Counted from the first letter of the stretch, positions 31,720-44,469 are shown. The stretch is DNA of 64,000 nt from Timema cristinae (GCA_039000515.1 JBCFYV010003508.1:46275265-46339264), one strand, 5' to 3'. The notes: a model not told the origin generated them from the letters alone. Program-made: numbers and translations.

Positions 31720-31947
31720 CGAGAGCAGTGCTGATATTTGGTCACGTGACAGCTCTAATCCAATCCCAAGAAGTCAGCGTAGACCACACTGCCTGGGAGA
31801 GATAATTTCAACTTTTCCAGAGCTTCTACAGAAAACCCGCCATGCATGCGCAAACTTTCAAGATGGCGTCTCTCAAAAGTGATGATTTTAAAACGACAGT
31901 TTAGCCATGAGATTTATCGATGACAAAATCAAACCCAGGCAGTAAGT
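31720..31947 (+). promoter_or_regulatory. Housekeeping-type promoter and possible first exon of an unknown gene
   Basis: Palindromic E-box GTCACGTGAC at 31741-31750, CCAAT at about 31760, an NRF1-like GCATGCGCAAA at 31844-31854 and a YY1-type CAAGATGGCG at 31860-31868 lie in the order seen at CpG-type promoters. ATG 31863 opens a 13-codon frame ending TAG at 31904. ATG 31907 opens MRFIDDKIKPR and reaches a perfect donor CA|GTAAGT at 31942. No downstream exon was recognised. It could be the 5' end of a gene with long introns, a lncRNA, or a decoy. Confidence 0.45.
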
Positions 31948-32269
31948 AAAACATTTCATTTTATTTTAAATACAGTAACTTGCACTGATTGTAATATCTA
32001 CATTTTTATGTTTGACGTTTCAATGCATCGTGGGTAAATAGAGATTCCCAACTTTCCGCGAGTGTGTGAACAGCTGCCCCATTAAGAGGTACTGACTCAA
32101 GTTTCAGCGTACGTGTGAATTAAGCTTCAGTTTCGGTTCAGGTTATTGTATATTTAGCTCAAATACAGGGGAAATAAGGGGAAACAAATAATTTTGCAAT
32201 TTCCTTCATCCCCTAATTTCTAGGGTGTTAATAGCAGCTAGGAAAATTAAAATATGTTGTACTACTTTT

Positions 32270-32520
32270 AACTTTCAGTGACCCGCATGGTCTAACACGC
32301 TACTCTCAAACTATTGCTGATCATGGGGAGATTGAGGTTTGAATCTCAGTTGGGTGTGTATTGAGGGTGGTTTTTTACAAAATGGTTTTCCACGCAAAAG
32401 CAGGTACATTTCCTATAAATATAACCTCCCAAATCTCTAAATAAAACCATTAGCGTAATTAGTACATAAGCATATAAACAGAAGGGATAGTAAGAAGTGT
32501 TTAAAAAAACTTTCAGTGAC
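32270..32520 (+). mobile_element. SINE family A copy with 13-bp target duplication
   Basis: AACTTTCAGTGAC at 32270-32282 and 32508-32520 flank a diverged, head-shortened copy (CCGCATGGTCTAACACGCTA, GAGGTTTGAATCTCAGTTGG, AAACAGAAGGGATAGTAAGA). Confidence 0.88.
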
Positions 32521-33770
32521 ATAATTATATTAGAGTAGTCGAGTCATTTTTCAAACAACCTGAAGTGTTTAAACTACCGAGGATTATGGGAGGTTATACT
32601 TACCCTTCACCCACTAGCATACAAAGTTTAGTAATGCAGGTCTGTTTAAGTTTTACCAAATCATAATCAAGCACACCAGTCAAGTATTTCCCAAGTTGGT
32701 AGTTTTCTCACTAAGTTTGTACATTTTATACATCTATCTATCTTCTTCACCTTCAAATAAAAATTGACACATGTTCACTAAAACTTGATTCAGAAAGTGA
32801 ACATTGAAATTTCTCAGATAAATAAAGTTTGGCCTGGAATATATTTAAATGTTGTCTGGAAAACCTGAAAAAGTTGGGGGAATTTTATGATAAAATTTGT
32901 TTAGCCATCCTGATTATGTTTTAACTAACCTTCATTAAAAAATAGTGAAAGTAAACTTAGAATCCAATTTATGTAATTTTGTGTTGAATAAATCCGGTAT
33001 TAAAGGGGAGATCAGCCTTAAAAGCTTGCCTTGCCATTGTTATAATTACCACTAGTGATATTGTTATTATGTATCCAAGTCTACTCAGAGTAAATATTTA
33101 TCGTCACTCTTTACTCTATCTTCTTTCCCGCATGGAATATTTGTTGTTAATACTCTATACAGGTACACTGCTTTCATTTGAATGAAGTTTTAATCTTTAA
33201 GGGTTGCAATATTGGTCAAATATATTATTTTTAGTGGAGACAAAAAGCGATAGTAAATTATTATGCAGCCTTAAAAATGGTTCTAAAATATGTATTTTGT
33301 ACACTTTAAAACAAATTCAATATAATTATTATATTCATTTGGAATGAACGGGGGGCGAGTTTCCAAATAAAAAAATTGAGCGAAGTAGTTTGAATGTACT
33401 ATAATTCACACTCATCATAAATGCAATTAATATAATAGTGATAGGTAGTTACAGTGAACACCATTTATAATTTAATTGTGTAGTGTAACAGCTTATAAAG
33501 TCAAAGTTTTAAATTGAAAAACAATATTTATAACCAAAGCATTCCTTAATAAAGGCTGTTTTTGGATTATTACAATATTCTGGAAATAAAAAATTTCTGG
33601 ATTAGTTTTTTAATTTCTAGAATTTTCGAGATTCGTTTTTTTAACTTTTGAGATGAGATCAAGATCTTTTTTTTTTCCTTGAATTTTGTAGATATTTTCG
33701 AGTCTCGCAAATCCCTATAAGAAAATGTTGAACAGGGCATACTTTACCCATTGTCACACATGCAACAGAA
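32521..33770. other. Intergenic, nothing recognised
   Basis: AT-rich, no coding exon with conserved motifs; possibly intronic if the promoter at 31.7 kb is used. Confidence 0.35.
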
Positions 33771-33774
33771 ACAT

Positions 33775-34275
<501 letters not shown>

Positions 34276-34885
34276 ATCTAGATTTGACAGAGATCTGTGC
34301 AACAGTTACAAGTTTACCACAATTATGAGTAGGCTAATGTATTTTAACTATCACATTTAACAACATGGTTATTAACAGCTTGAGGTATGAAGGCATTTGT
34401 ATTAAAGTAAATATGCTTGCATATGCCTGGAGAGAGAATTGTAAGAGCCACAGTGATACAATCACATCTAGATATTCACTTCAACAAATCTGAACCTCTT
34501 ATCTTCTATCACTGACATATTTCCATATTTTAAATAAATGTTCCAGTTAAAATGGGTTGTTATTTAAACTTTGAGATTTTATAACTTAAAAAAAAATATG
34601 TGCCATAAGTTCTTGACTTTTAAAAAGAAAAAAAATCACAAGAAAATTATTTAATGGTTGATTAAAAATGGATGCTTTACTTAAATATGAAAATTAAAGT
34701 ATCACTGTGATAATAAATACCCTCACGCACTTTACCAATAAAAATGTATGTGTTGTGTTTTGGAAACAATAAAACCAAATTAAACTCAATGTGACTTATA
34801 TTAAGCCTTATGACAATCTTTTACTCCATTATTTAGTTATTTTCACATTGTGCACACTATTGTTATTAGAACTAGGTCTGACTAC
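34276..34885. other. Intergenic, nothing recognised
   Basis: No coding or repeat features recognised. Confidence 0.4.
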
Positions 34886-34887
34886 CC

Positions 34888-35010
34888 GTTCGGGTAATAC
34901 GCACTTATGCTAATGTGTAATGGTAGGATGATTGTGAGATGAAATGGAGGACCTACAGTTTAACGTGGGATCCGAACCACGGTGGAGGCCTGACATTACA
35001 CACATTCACA
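34888..35010 (-). mobile_element. SINE family C, 5'-truncated
   Basis: Shared tail CTACCCGTTCGGGTAATACG on the plus strand, followed by CACGGTGGAGGCCTGACATT body sequence; the tRNA-like head is missing. Confidence 0.8.
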
Positions 35011-36295
35011 ATTAATTAAATATCAGAAAACCCATTTGGGTCAAATTTTGATAATCATCTTGCACTCGAACTTTATATTAGACTTGTGTGCAACCCTTAC
35101 TGTACTTTGTGTATGTACCCTGACATTTAACTGAAAGGTTCTTACCTTAATTGGTTACACTATGCTCCTATCTTATAAGCTACACCATAGCGGAACCAAT
35201 CTTGTTGTCTTTCAGGGTAGACAGAATGTAAAAAAAAAACTAGTAAAGTGTACTTGTAAATTTAAGTATTTATTTTTTAAGTTAGATTATATTTTATTTT
35301 TGTTACATAAAGTTGGTGGATATGATACATTTTTTAATGGTTTTACAATATAGAGGAGAAAAAATGAAGATATTTAAAACTGCCTTGATTCATTAAGATG
35401 CAATAAAATGTGTATGTTTGTATCTTTTAAGTGTTGATTAAACCTGTCCAAATAGTGATCAAATCATTAGTTTAATGTATTTAGCTTCTTACTTTGGTTC
35501 AAAGAAAGTATTTACCGGTACTTGAAATGTTTGGGCCAATAGAAGCCAACATATGCCTTCCTTTTGTTAGTCTTAAGTCACTCCAAACTTTGTTATATGT
35601 GCTTGATGACTCGTCTGATTATAATTAATATTTGTGCAGATGTTTAGCACAAGTAATTGGTATATATTTAAGTAAGTATCAATATATGATTGTTGAAGTG
35701 TGCTTCAAATTATGTCAATTTACCTCCAAGAGACTTGGAATTTGAATACAAACGGGGTTAAAAAAATTATTCGCTTGGAGTGAGAGTATGCCAAGGAGTT
35801 CACTATAACTGCAGTCCCGGGGCACTTATTTTCCCCTCTGAAAATTATGATAATCAGTTTTACAGCAAATAATCAAACACATTCTATTTACCATTTTCAC
35901 ACTAATTACAAATGTGTTTGTCCATACTTTATAACACGGATAATCCAATTTAATTATAAATTTAATCTCTCGTCACATTCCAAAAATACTTCCTTGGTAA
36001 ATAAGTTTGTGATGTTTGCCAGACTGTAAGGTCAACAGAGAGCGACCCCTTGGAACTTGGTAATTTGTTCGGAAGCCAAGCTCACACACGGATGAAAAAT
36101 AAAAATCAAACAATTTTCCCGGACGGACTCACGGCTAAACTATCAACAGGATAGTCCTTGTACGGATACTCAAGATTTTACTGTGTCTCGTTATTTAAAT
36201 GCACATTTTCTAGCTACACTAGAACAGTTGAGAATATTATTTAAGGGGGTTAATTGAAAATGATGGTTTACTATTTTCCTGCTTAGTAACACACT
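35011..36295. other. Intergenic, nothing recognised
   Basis: AT-rich; no conserved coding exon or clear mobile element found. Confidence 0.4.
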
Positions 36296-36296
36296 A

Positions 36297-36515
36297 ACCC
36301 ACTTTGGTGGCCGGTGGTCTTACAGTAGGTTAAACTGCCAATGACGAGATCGAGGTTCAAATCTCGGCCGGGTGTACTTAGGGTGGTTTTTCCTAAACGG
36401 TTTCCAACTCACCGCCCAATGCAAATACAAGTATATTTCCTCTAAATTCCACCTTTCCCACACCTGCCCCAATAGTGTATATCATGAACATGTTTTAAGA
36501 TGCGGTGAAAATAAA
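36297..36515 (+). mobile_element. SINE family A copy
   Basis: Head CACTTTGGTGGCCGGTGGTC, B-box GAGGTTCAAATCTCGGCCGG, body GGTGGTTTTTCCTAAACGG, tail lacking the GAACGGG core. Confidence 0.8.
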
Positions 36516-36579
36516 ATCCTTACAGTGCAATTAATTCCTGTGATGAAGACTGTGGATAATCCAGGGTTTTATTTTTAAA

Positions 36580-36865
36580 TTATTATTATTATTATTAGCA
36601 CCGCGTCTTACTACCCGTTCGGGTTATAAGCACTTACACTTATGTGTAATGGTAGGGTGATTGTGAGATGAAATGGAGGACCTACAGTTTAACGTGGAAT
36701 CCGAACCACGGTGGAGGCCTGGAGATTCCCCACATTCACAAGATGTCTTGTCAGAGGTGAAGGAAGGGTTTGGTAATCAGATAAATCTGTGCCGGGACCG
36801 AGGATTGAACCCAGACTCCCAACAGGAGTCCAACACCTTACTCCTAGACCACCCGGTCACCTTAT
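36580..36865 (-). mobile_element. SINE family C copy
   Basis: ATT tract, shared tail (ACTACCCGTTCGGGTTATAA on the plus strand), body and head through CTAGACCACCCGGTCACC. Confidence 0.88.
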
Positions 36866-37389
36866 TTAAAAAAAAACACTTATATTTTGGATACAAATCA
36901 ATCGGTTAATTTTTGAAAATGGTTAGTCATTCTCTTGGAAATCTTTTGTTTCGAACCCAATAATATAATAATAATAATAATAATAATAATACATTGATTT
37001 GTATTTGGTGTTATACATAATTTTAAAAATTACAAATTTTATGCAATAGACTAAGCTATAAAATGTTTTAATTGGTTGAACAAAATATCTACAACCAGCA
37101 ACTCACTTGGGATAGTATAATTTTAAGGTATCTACACTGTATTAATACAAGGCCCTAGAAATAATACTTTGTCAAAAAGCAAATAAGATAAAAAGTTCTT
37201 ACCTTTTATATTTAACTAAAGAAAGCAACAAATCAGTTCTGTGGCTGGCTCTTCAGTAATTTGATGAGCGGTCTCTCTCAAGGCCAAGTTCAGCACCCCC
37301 CCTCCCCCCAATTTTATGAACAAAATATATATGGCTTTATTTATGGTTCAAACAGTATCAAAATTAAGATACAAGTACAAATTAGAGGG
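36866..37389. other. Intergenic, (AAT)n at about 36962-36991
   Basis: A short AAT microsatellite and otherwise unrecognised AT-rich sequence. Confidence 0.45.
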
Positions 37390-37510
37390 CTTTGTTACCA
37401 TAAAAAGCACTTCAGAGAGCTTCTAGAGGTGTTAAATATTGGGAAATTTTCCTATCCTTCGGCAGTTATGTCGCCATCAAAAAAACACTTCAGATAGCTT
37501 CTAGAAAACT
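37390..37510 (+). repeat. Two copies of the dispersed CACTTC-GCTTCTAGA module
   Basis: AAAAAGCACTTCAGAGAGCT and AAAACACTTCAGATAGCTTC each lead into TCTAGA about 85 bp apart; related to the modules at 20165-20650 and 62205-62360. Confidence 0.5.
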
Positions 37511-38013
37511 ACAATTTATAATTTTTTCTAGCAATTGGGGGATGTGCCCACCAACCCCCCTCATTCTATTCCTTCTACAGTCCTTTTTTTCAACCTGCTA
37601 GTTTATACAGTATTGTTGCCAAGAATAACATTGTTGCATTATTGTTTTCCTTTGTTATGTCTCTTATTACTACTTTCCTTTAAAATTAAAATATGTTTCT
37701 CTGGATCCAGAATAGTTAATATATTTGAATTATTGGTTTAATCAGATGACATACATAGTATCTTTAATTAAACCACAAAATCCCAATAAACCCCCCCCAA
37801 CACAACAATAAAATGCAATTTAACCCAACTGGGTCCGGTTTTTCTTCAACCTGAGATAATCCAATATTGTATTCAGCAGTGGTTCATTCTTAGATATAAA
37901 ATATTATTTTCACGATCCATGCATACTTGAAATACGAAAATTTAAAAAAAACTAAGAATATTCCGACCCTTGAAATATTAATATATGTTAATCGATGGAA
38001 AACTTTATTTTAC
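37511..38013. other. Intergenic, nothing recognised
   Basis: No supported feature. Confidence 0.4.
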
Positions 38014-38222
38014 ATCACGTCTTACTACCTGTTGGGTTATACGCTTATGTACTAATTACACTAATGATTTTAGTGATTAGGAAGGTTATATTTAGAGGAA
38101 GTTACCCACACTTGCTTGGAGGGAGAGTGAAAAACCACTCATATAAAAACCATGATCTCCCTTTCATTGGCAGTATAGTCTACTGTGTAGCACCTTAGAA
38201 CATACGGCCATCGAAGTGGGTC
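38014..38222 (-). mobile_element. SINE family A copy
   Basis: Tail GTCTTACTACCTGTTGGGTT on the plus strand, body GGAGGGAGAGTGAAAAACCA, head region CGATGGCCGTATGTTCTAAG on the minus strand; B-box lost. Confidence 0.75.
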
Positions 38223-38702
38223 GAAAACGTTAAATCTCATTATATATTGTGGTTTGTTAGACGTGAATTTATTATTAGAATGTTCATATTTTTTTCGTAT
38301 ATAACATCCTCGGGCTTCAAATATAAAATTCCGATTCTGTGCGTGCTTTAAGTGTATTTTATAGGATTTGAACTTTGTGTTAAAAAGCCATGGTTTATAA
38401 AGTGCCTCTTATTGTGGAGGTAAAATAAATTTTAACTGTTCTAGTGCTTTGTGGCAAGTGTGATTCAAATAAGAGTTGTTTAAAAATATTATATGTGCTT
38501 TTTGGGTATGCCATTCTTTGTGACCCATGATTGGTTTTGTTGGTGTTTTGAATGGATTTATTATATAAGTATTTCACTAACTATCCCGAAAGAATATTTT
38601 CCTTTCATTATATTTGCTTATGTACATCTGAAATTAATAAATACTAACAAAAAAAAAATTGTGTGTATGATTTGTGTTTTATGAAGTTCTAATAGTTGTA
38701 CT

Positions 38703-38808
38703 AATAAGACTGTTTCCAGCCTGTCGTCTGGTCAATTTAGCCAAATTTATCCATCTTCTTCTCTCACTTACACACTTGCTGTTATTTGCTCATCCTATCT
38801 CTTCTTAG
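38703..38808 (-). mobile_element. LINE family L 3' end, minus strand
   Basis: The minus strand reads GATGAGCAAATAACAGCAAG, TGTGTAAGTGAGAGAAGAAG and ends GACAGGCTGGAAACAGT. It abuts the target duplication of the hAT-like element. Confidence 0.65.
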
Positions 38809-39527
38809 TATCCCTACATGTGTTCTAAGGTCCATGCAAACCGGGCAGCTGCCCGGGGCGCCAAAAAGAGCTAGACCTTACCTAGCCTGGGCGTGATATG
38901 AAAATAGTCCCCAAACCTAACAACCCCAAGCCTAACGTAAACTAGGCATAATAGCGGAGTTGTTAAGCATAACACACTTTCACTTTTTGATATCAACATG
39001 AAATTTCACATATTAGTATAATTTTGTGGTGAGTAAAATAAAATTTAGTCCCACTCTTAAAAAGTTATTTTACATTTGCCATTTTGAAAAAATGACGCCA
39101 AAAACTTTTTTTAAATGTAATTATAGAATAAATTGTTAATAATGTCTACGTGTTTGTAAACTTATAGTAAAAAATAGAGGAGAACATTGTCTACAAAACA
39201 GGTTCTTATAGTTTTATTTGTAACTAACAGTTTTTGTACAATCTCGAGGTGAAACGTTTAGCAACGGTTTTATATATATATATATATATAATTCTTTTGT
39301 AAATGTTCTAACTGCCAAAAGTGATAACAAATTAACATAATATAATTTTGTAGATCATATGGTTTGGCAAATGGTTTCATGAGAGTGTATCTGGTAACTT
39401 TTGCTAGCTTTCAGTTAACACCACTCCTATGGTGAATGGACTATATTATCCACCGGTTATCTAGGGGGGCGCCACAAAGCAATCCCGCCCGGCACGGAAT
39501 TTACCTCGGGCTGCCCCTGTATCCCTA
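38809..39527. mobile_element. Non-autonomous hAT-like element with 8-bp target duplication
   Basis: TATCCCTA at 38809-38816 and 39520-39527 flank a 703-bp element with GC-rich mirrored ends. The right end read inward is CAGGGGCAGCCCGAGGTAAA and then CCGTGCCGGGCGGGA and GGCGCC. The left end has CCATGCAAACCGGGCAGCTG and GGGGCGCC. An 8-bp duplication is the hAT hallmark. The interior is AT-rich with a TA repeat and no transposase. Confidence 0.72.
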
Positions 39528-39584
39528 GCACAAAAATTACATTTTATTTGTATTTATCTCATTTATTTAAGGTGCACTTTCTGA

Positions 39585-39740
39585 ACTTACTGATTATATC
39601 AGCACACAAGAATTTCTATGAGAGAGCGAAAGAGCCTACCGATTTTGCAGGGAAAGGTATTTTCACATATTTTCCAGGGATCTACACCACAATCGACACG
39701 GGACCAACGACGGCCTTACTTCCCCTCCTAAGGAAGTTGT
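39585..39740 (-). mobile_element. SINE family F, 5'-truncated copy
   Basis: The minus strand reads GTGTCGATTGTGGTGTAGAT, GTGAAAATACCTTTCCCTGC and GGTAGGCTCTTTCGCTCTC, matching the body of 21570-21875. It explains a 65-codon plus-strand open frame here. Confidence 0.75.
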
Positions 39741-40146
39741 GCTAAATATTTTTATCACTCATGAAAAATTTTTCAACCTTGATTGTGTTTGAACCTAAGA
39801 ACATCAAAGTAATTATCACAAACAGAGAAAAGCGAGCGATAGCATGTCTTGTCGCTTTGCGTGTGTGTTACAGACTGTTATCACAAATGATTGAGAAAGC
39901 TTGAGGCGAACATGCAACAACCTGTTGTGACCGCTTGTAACTGACTCTAGAACTTTGAAAGAACTAATGTACACACACTCAAGAAGTATTAGTGGTTAGT
40001 GAAGAGCCAAATTTTATTACCCAACGATAGTTTGAGAATAACAAATCAAAATCCGGATCATCACAACAAATAACAAAATATATCTTCTTTTTTTTCCACT
40101 GTTATCTTAGTACCTATTGGGTTCTAAACATATATTAATCCTACTA
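39741..40146. other. Intergenic, nothing recognised
   Basis: No supported feature. Confidence 0.4.
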
Positions 40147-40390
40147 ATGCCTGCCTCATCAGGTGTATCTTCTAACGCACTACTCTCGCAGTAGACTAGA
40201 CTACCGAAGACAAGAGATAGAGGTTCAGATCTCGTTTGGATGTATTGAAGGTGGTTTTTCCAAAATGGTTTTCTACTCTCTCTCCACACAAATTCCTATA
40301 AATATAACCTTACTAAAATCAATTAGCATAATTAGTATAAAACCGTACAACCCAAACGGATAGTATGATACAGTGCTAAAAAATACTGGT
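40147..40390 (+). mobile_element. SINE family A copy, diverged
   Basis: CTGCCTCATCAGGTGTATCT head, TCGCAGTAGACTAGACTACC, B-box GAGGTTCAGATCTCGTTTGG, tail GTACAACCCAAACGGATAGT. Confidence 0.82.
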
Positions 40391-40824
40391 ATTAAACCTG
40401 CTAATTAAATAAAATGCCATCGTGTGTAGCCGCATATCTTTGTAATTAAATTAATTAATCTATGTAGATAAATTGCTTAAGAAATTATCTTAGTTAAAAA
40501 AACAATCTATTCAGATAACTATTTAATTTGCCACATTATGTATAACATTTGGAGACGGCAACACTCAATGAAGTGTACATATTTCGATGACTAGCATGTC
40601 ATTGGCATGAAGTTGAGGAAAATCCTATGAAACCACACTAATAATACAACCGAAAAGTAATTTCATGGTTGGGTAAACTTGAATAATGGAAATCAATTTC
40701 TAGCCGTTCTTTTTTATACATTCTTTTCTTCACCGCAAAGAAAGATGAAAATAGATTGGCTTATGCCCGTCAGCCCTACCACAACATGCACACAAACCAT
40801 GATGATGAGAATATAATTGCAAAT
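40391..40824. other. Intergenic, nothing recognised
   Basis: No supported feature. Confidence 0.4.
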
Positions 40825-41112
40825 ATTATTATTACTACTAGCACCGCATCTTACTACCCGTTCGGTTTATACGCTCTTACTCTAATGTGTAATGGTAGGG
40901 TGATTGTGAGATGAAATGGAGGACCTACAGTTTAACGTGGGATCCGAACCACGGTGGAGGCCTGGCATTCCACATATTCACAAGTTGTGATTAATACACG
41001 TCTTGTCAGAGGTGAAGGAAGGGTTTGGTAATCAGATAAATCTGTGCCAGGACCGAGGATTGAACCCCGGACCCCAGCTCAGAAGTCTAAACCTAGAACG
41101 CCAGGTCACCAA
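40825..41112 (-). mobile_element. SINE family C copy
   Basis: ATT/ACT tract, tail CTACCCGTTCGGTTTATACG on the plus strand, body ATGAAATGGAGGACCTACAG, B-box GGACCGAGGATTGAACCCCG (plus strand), degraded head. Confidence 0.88.
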
Positions 41113-41164
41113 TTGCAAATAAATTTATAAATATTTTATCACCGTGTCTTGGAGAAACCCCAAT

Positions 41165-41255
41165 ATCACTAATGATAAATATTTAGGCTGAATTAGGAAT
41201 AAAACCCAGGACCCTCAGTAGGCAGACACGTTACCTAAAGTGTCGGACAGGTTTA
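41165..41255 (-). mobile_element. SINE family B head fragment
   Basis: Minus strand: CCGACACTTTAGGTAACGTG, TCTGCCTACTGAGGGTCC, B-box GGGTTTTATTCCTAATTC. No body or tail. Confidence 0.55.
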
Positions 41256-41453
41256 ATCATAAGTGAGTGTTACTGTCCATTCAGGTTATCTCCAACTTAC
41301 ACTAATTTGAGGATACAGTGCACCCACCGCCTCCTTAAATAGTAGTCTTTAGCACACCCTTTTGTTGCAAATCCTTATTGTTGGACCGAACAACAAGTTT
41401 GATCTATTCCAACGTTTAAGGGGCTTATGGAATGACAAGGGACATTCAGTAAT

Positions 41454-41456
41454 AAA

Positions 41457-41491
<35 letters not shown>

Positions 41492-41757
41492 GCACCGCTT
41501 CTTACTACCCGTTCAGGTTATACGCACTTATGCTAATGTGTAATGGTATGGTGATTGTGAGATGAAATGAAGGACCTACAGTTTAACGTGGAATCCGAAC
41601 CACGGTGGAGGCCTGGCATTCCCCACATTCAGAAGATGTCTTGTCAAAAGTGAAGGAAGGGTTTGGAAATCAGATAAATCTGTGCCGGGACCGAGGATTG
41701 AACCCCGGCCGCCAGCACAGAAGTCGGACACCTTACCCCTAGACCACCAGGTCACCC
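41454..41757 (-). mobile_element. SINE family C copy with ATT tract
   Basis: ATT run at 41454-41492, tail CTACCCGTTCAGGTTATACG, body and head through CTAGACCACCAGGTCACC. The flanking CATTCAGTAATAAA and CTTCAGTAATAAAG are a likely target duplication (TTCAGTAATAAA). Confidence 0.88.
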
Positions 41758-42069
41758 TTCAGTAATAAAGTTTGTAAACTTACATATACCCCCACACACG
41801 CACAACTCCTCGAGTAAAACCTCTGATTGGGGCAACCCCCTTTCTCGAGTCGTACATCCAGTTCTTGTGCCGGCCGGCCGTAACTTGTTTCTCATCCAAG
41901 CCACATTGCTGTGAGGTTAAGAGGCCCTGAATTTGATATATTCGGTAGATCTAGGAACTTATTAGCCACAGATATGGGGGGCCCTTCTCTATAGATTCTA
42001 GTGAAAGTTTTTTTTGAGACAGGTAAATTACCATAATTTTTGCATAAAACAATCAGATAAGTTACCCAA

Positions 42070-42510
42070 GTAATTTTGTCATCACCCTAACTACCTGTTC
42101 ATAAATAATAAATACTTTAATGGGCTAGGGATAAGGAAGGAAGCATTTTAGAGGTAATATACCCGCATTCGCTAGGAAGAAGATTTGGATTTGGTAGACC
42201 TGACCGATATTTGAACCCCCAATCTCCCCAGTATAAGCAGGTCAATCTAACATGATAGCGACGCCTTAAACTGTACAGCCATTGAAGCGGGTCATGTAGA
42301 ATCAATTCATTGCTTTGATTCAGACACACAAACAAAACCCTTTGATTATCAACAGGGTCATGTATGCGCTAGAGCACTTGACCCCGTCTCAAGGTCAGAT
42401 CCTCCAACTAGATGTTATTTTCACTATTTAGTTGTTTTTTCCTAAACGCTTTCCATGTGAAAACATGTTCATTTCCTTCAAATTCACATTTGTTATTCCA
42501 TTTGATTAGA
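42070..42510. mobile_element. Two diverged SINE family A fragments
   Basis: 42083-42297 on the minus strand has GGTTCAAATATCGGTCAGG, a head GCTTCAATGGCTGTACAGTT and a poor tail. 42350-42510 on the plus strand has a weak head followed by TTCCTAAACGCTTTCCATG and AAACATGTTCATTTCCTTC. Confidence 0.55.
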
Positions 42511-42904
42511 AGGTTAAGCCACAAATAGTTGGCGCGCTAGTAATAACCAATACTAGTAATCAGAAAGAGAAAGATATTCAAATGGAAGATTATGAGAAAA
42601 ATATGGAGTTCAGTAAGAGAAGAAGGAAAAATAGAGAAATTAATTATTTTTGTTGTCGAAATCCCTTTTTTTCAACTAATACAAAGCCTACAGCGATGAA
42701 TAAGGTATCAGTGGATAGAATTGTTTACAAACTTCTGACATAGCATACTCAGTTTAAGTTAAAACACATTGTTTAAAATTCAAGTTAAAAGAAAAATCTA
42801 ACAATACTTTCGTATCAATTTCCGAAAATAAACTCTCTTTGCTATTTATTTTATGTATACATTTCGCAGAGTATTTAATTTCAACAACCCGACAAAACAC
42901 TAAA

Positions 42905-43185
42905 TCTTTTTTTAGAGGTGTGGGGGGTGGGGGGTCCGGGGTTCAATCCTCGGTCCCGGCACAGATTTATCTGATTACCAAACCCTTCCTTCACCTCTGA
43001 CAAGACGTGTATTAATCACAACTTGTGAATGTGGGGAATACCAGGCCTCCACCGTGGTTCGGATTCCACGTTAAACTGTAGGTCCTTCATTTCATCTCAC
43101 AATCACCCTACCATTACACATTAGCGTAAGTTTGTATTACCCGAATGGGTAGTAAGACGTGGTGCTAATAATAATGATAATACTG
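42905..43185 (+). mobile_element. SINE family C copy, head truncated
   Basis: Starts in a G-rich stretch, then CCGGGGTTCAATCCTCGGTC, full body, tail GTATTACCCGAATGGGTAGT and an AAT-like tract. Confidence 0.85.
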
Positions 43186-43189
43186 TTCT

Positions 43190-43250
43190 AACAGTGGTTC
43201 CCAACCTGGGGGCTATGAAGCACTTCTAGAGGGTAGGACCGATTTGGAAC
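43190..43250 (+). mobile_element. hAT-like element end
   Basis: CAGTGGTTCCCAACCTGGGG has the form of terminal repeats of hAT-derived elements. No opposite end located. Confidence 0.4.
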
Positions 43251-43786
43251 TAAAATTAAAAACCAGTTAAGAATTGAAGACATTTTTTATTTCAATCTCT
43301 TTTCCAAAGTAATGAAGATATTTTTTTCCTTGCGGTATCGGCAACACTGCCTACAATTTATAAAGAAATCAGATGACCAACTAAAAAGACACACTCGTGC
43401 ATGTGCATGTTATTTTCAAGCACACAAGCCTCCCACGTGCAACACCACCAAATTTTCAATTCTGAATCCAATAAAAACTAAACGGCGTTGTGGACTTTAA
43501 GCTTAAAGCGGCGTGTTCTGCCGAACATCAAACCCAATATTCAAGAATTGATCAAAACAAAACGGTAACAACCATCACACTAATTTTCAGTGATTGTTTT
43601 TTATATTGGTTCACAACCAGTATTAAAAAAACAATATCCCTGATAAAAAAATGTGAAAGTTTGAAAGACTTAAGAGGATTTGATAAGAATCAAACTAAGT
43701 CCTGTCGAATTTGTCAAGTGGGACATGATTTAGCAAATTCATCACTGACAATTACCTGTCATTTATTATTTATTTTTATAACTTCC

Positions 43787-44010
43787 CGTTCGGGCTATAA
43801 GTTTAAGTACTAGTTACGCTAATGGTTTTAGGGATTAGGAAGGTTGTATTTATAGGAAGTGTACCCACATTTACATTGGGGTGGATTGAAAAACTATATT
43901 GGAAAAACCACCCTCGGAACACCAGATCGAGATTCGAACCTCGATCTTTCTGTCATCGGCAGTTTAATCTATTACAAAAGTAGCGCGTAGTTACCTATGG
44001 CTAAACAGCT
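43787..44010 (-). mobile_element. SINE family A copy
   Basis: Tail AACTTCCCGTTCGGGCTATA on the plus strand, body GGAAAAACCACCCTCGGAAC, B-box CGAGATTCGAACCTCGATCT; head end degraded. Confidence 0.8.
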
Positions 44011-44465
44011 TGACCAAATAATTATACTATAAGTTATTCACAAAAATAAAAATATTTATTTCAAAACAACACCAATAAAACAAATACAATAAAAAAAAAT
44101 CCAAGCAAATCAAAATTTGACACTTATTCACACTAAGTTTTAATCACAAAATATAAACTTAGAATATGAGCTGTGCCTATAGAGTGTTACAGTCTTTCTT
44201 TTTTAAACACAACTTGTGAATACAAGTATGTATTACACAACCATAAATACTTTTACATTATTTGATGCTAAACACATACTAACAAGTAGGATTATGATTC
44301 ATAAGAAAAAAGGATTTAAGATCCTGTCATCCTGGAGTGTAGTAAGTTTATGGACTACCTAAGATTAGATACAAAACAGGCTAAAAGAAATTTAGGACTG
44401 TTACGATATATTGCACATACTTTGGTGAAGCTTTGTATTTATAAAATGTGTAACATTTATAATAT
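44011..44465. other. Intergenic, nothing recognised
   Basis: No supported feature. Confidence 0.4.
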
Positions 44466-44469
44466 GATG

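Noticed and set aside
36673..36909. 78-codon open frame
   Set aside because: Lies inside a SINE family C copy.
39548..39745. 65-codon open frame as a possible exon of the orphan gene
   Set aside because: The sequence matches SINE family F on the minus strand.
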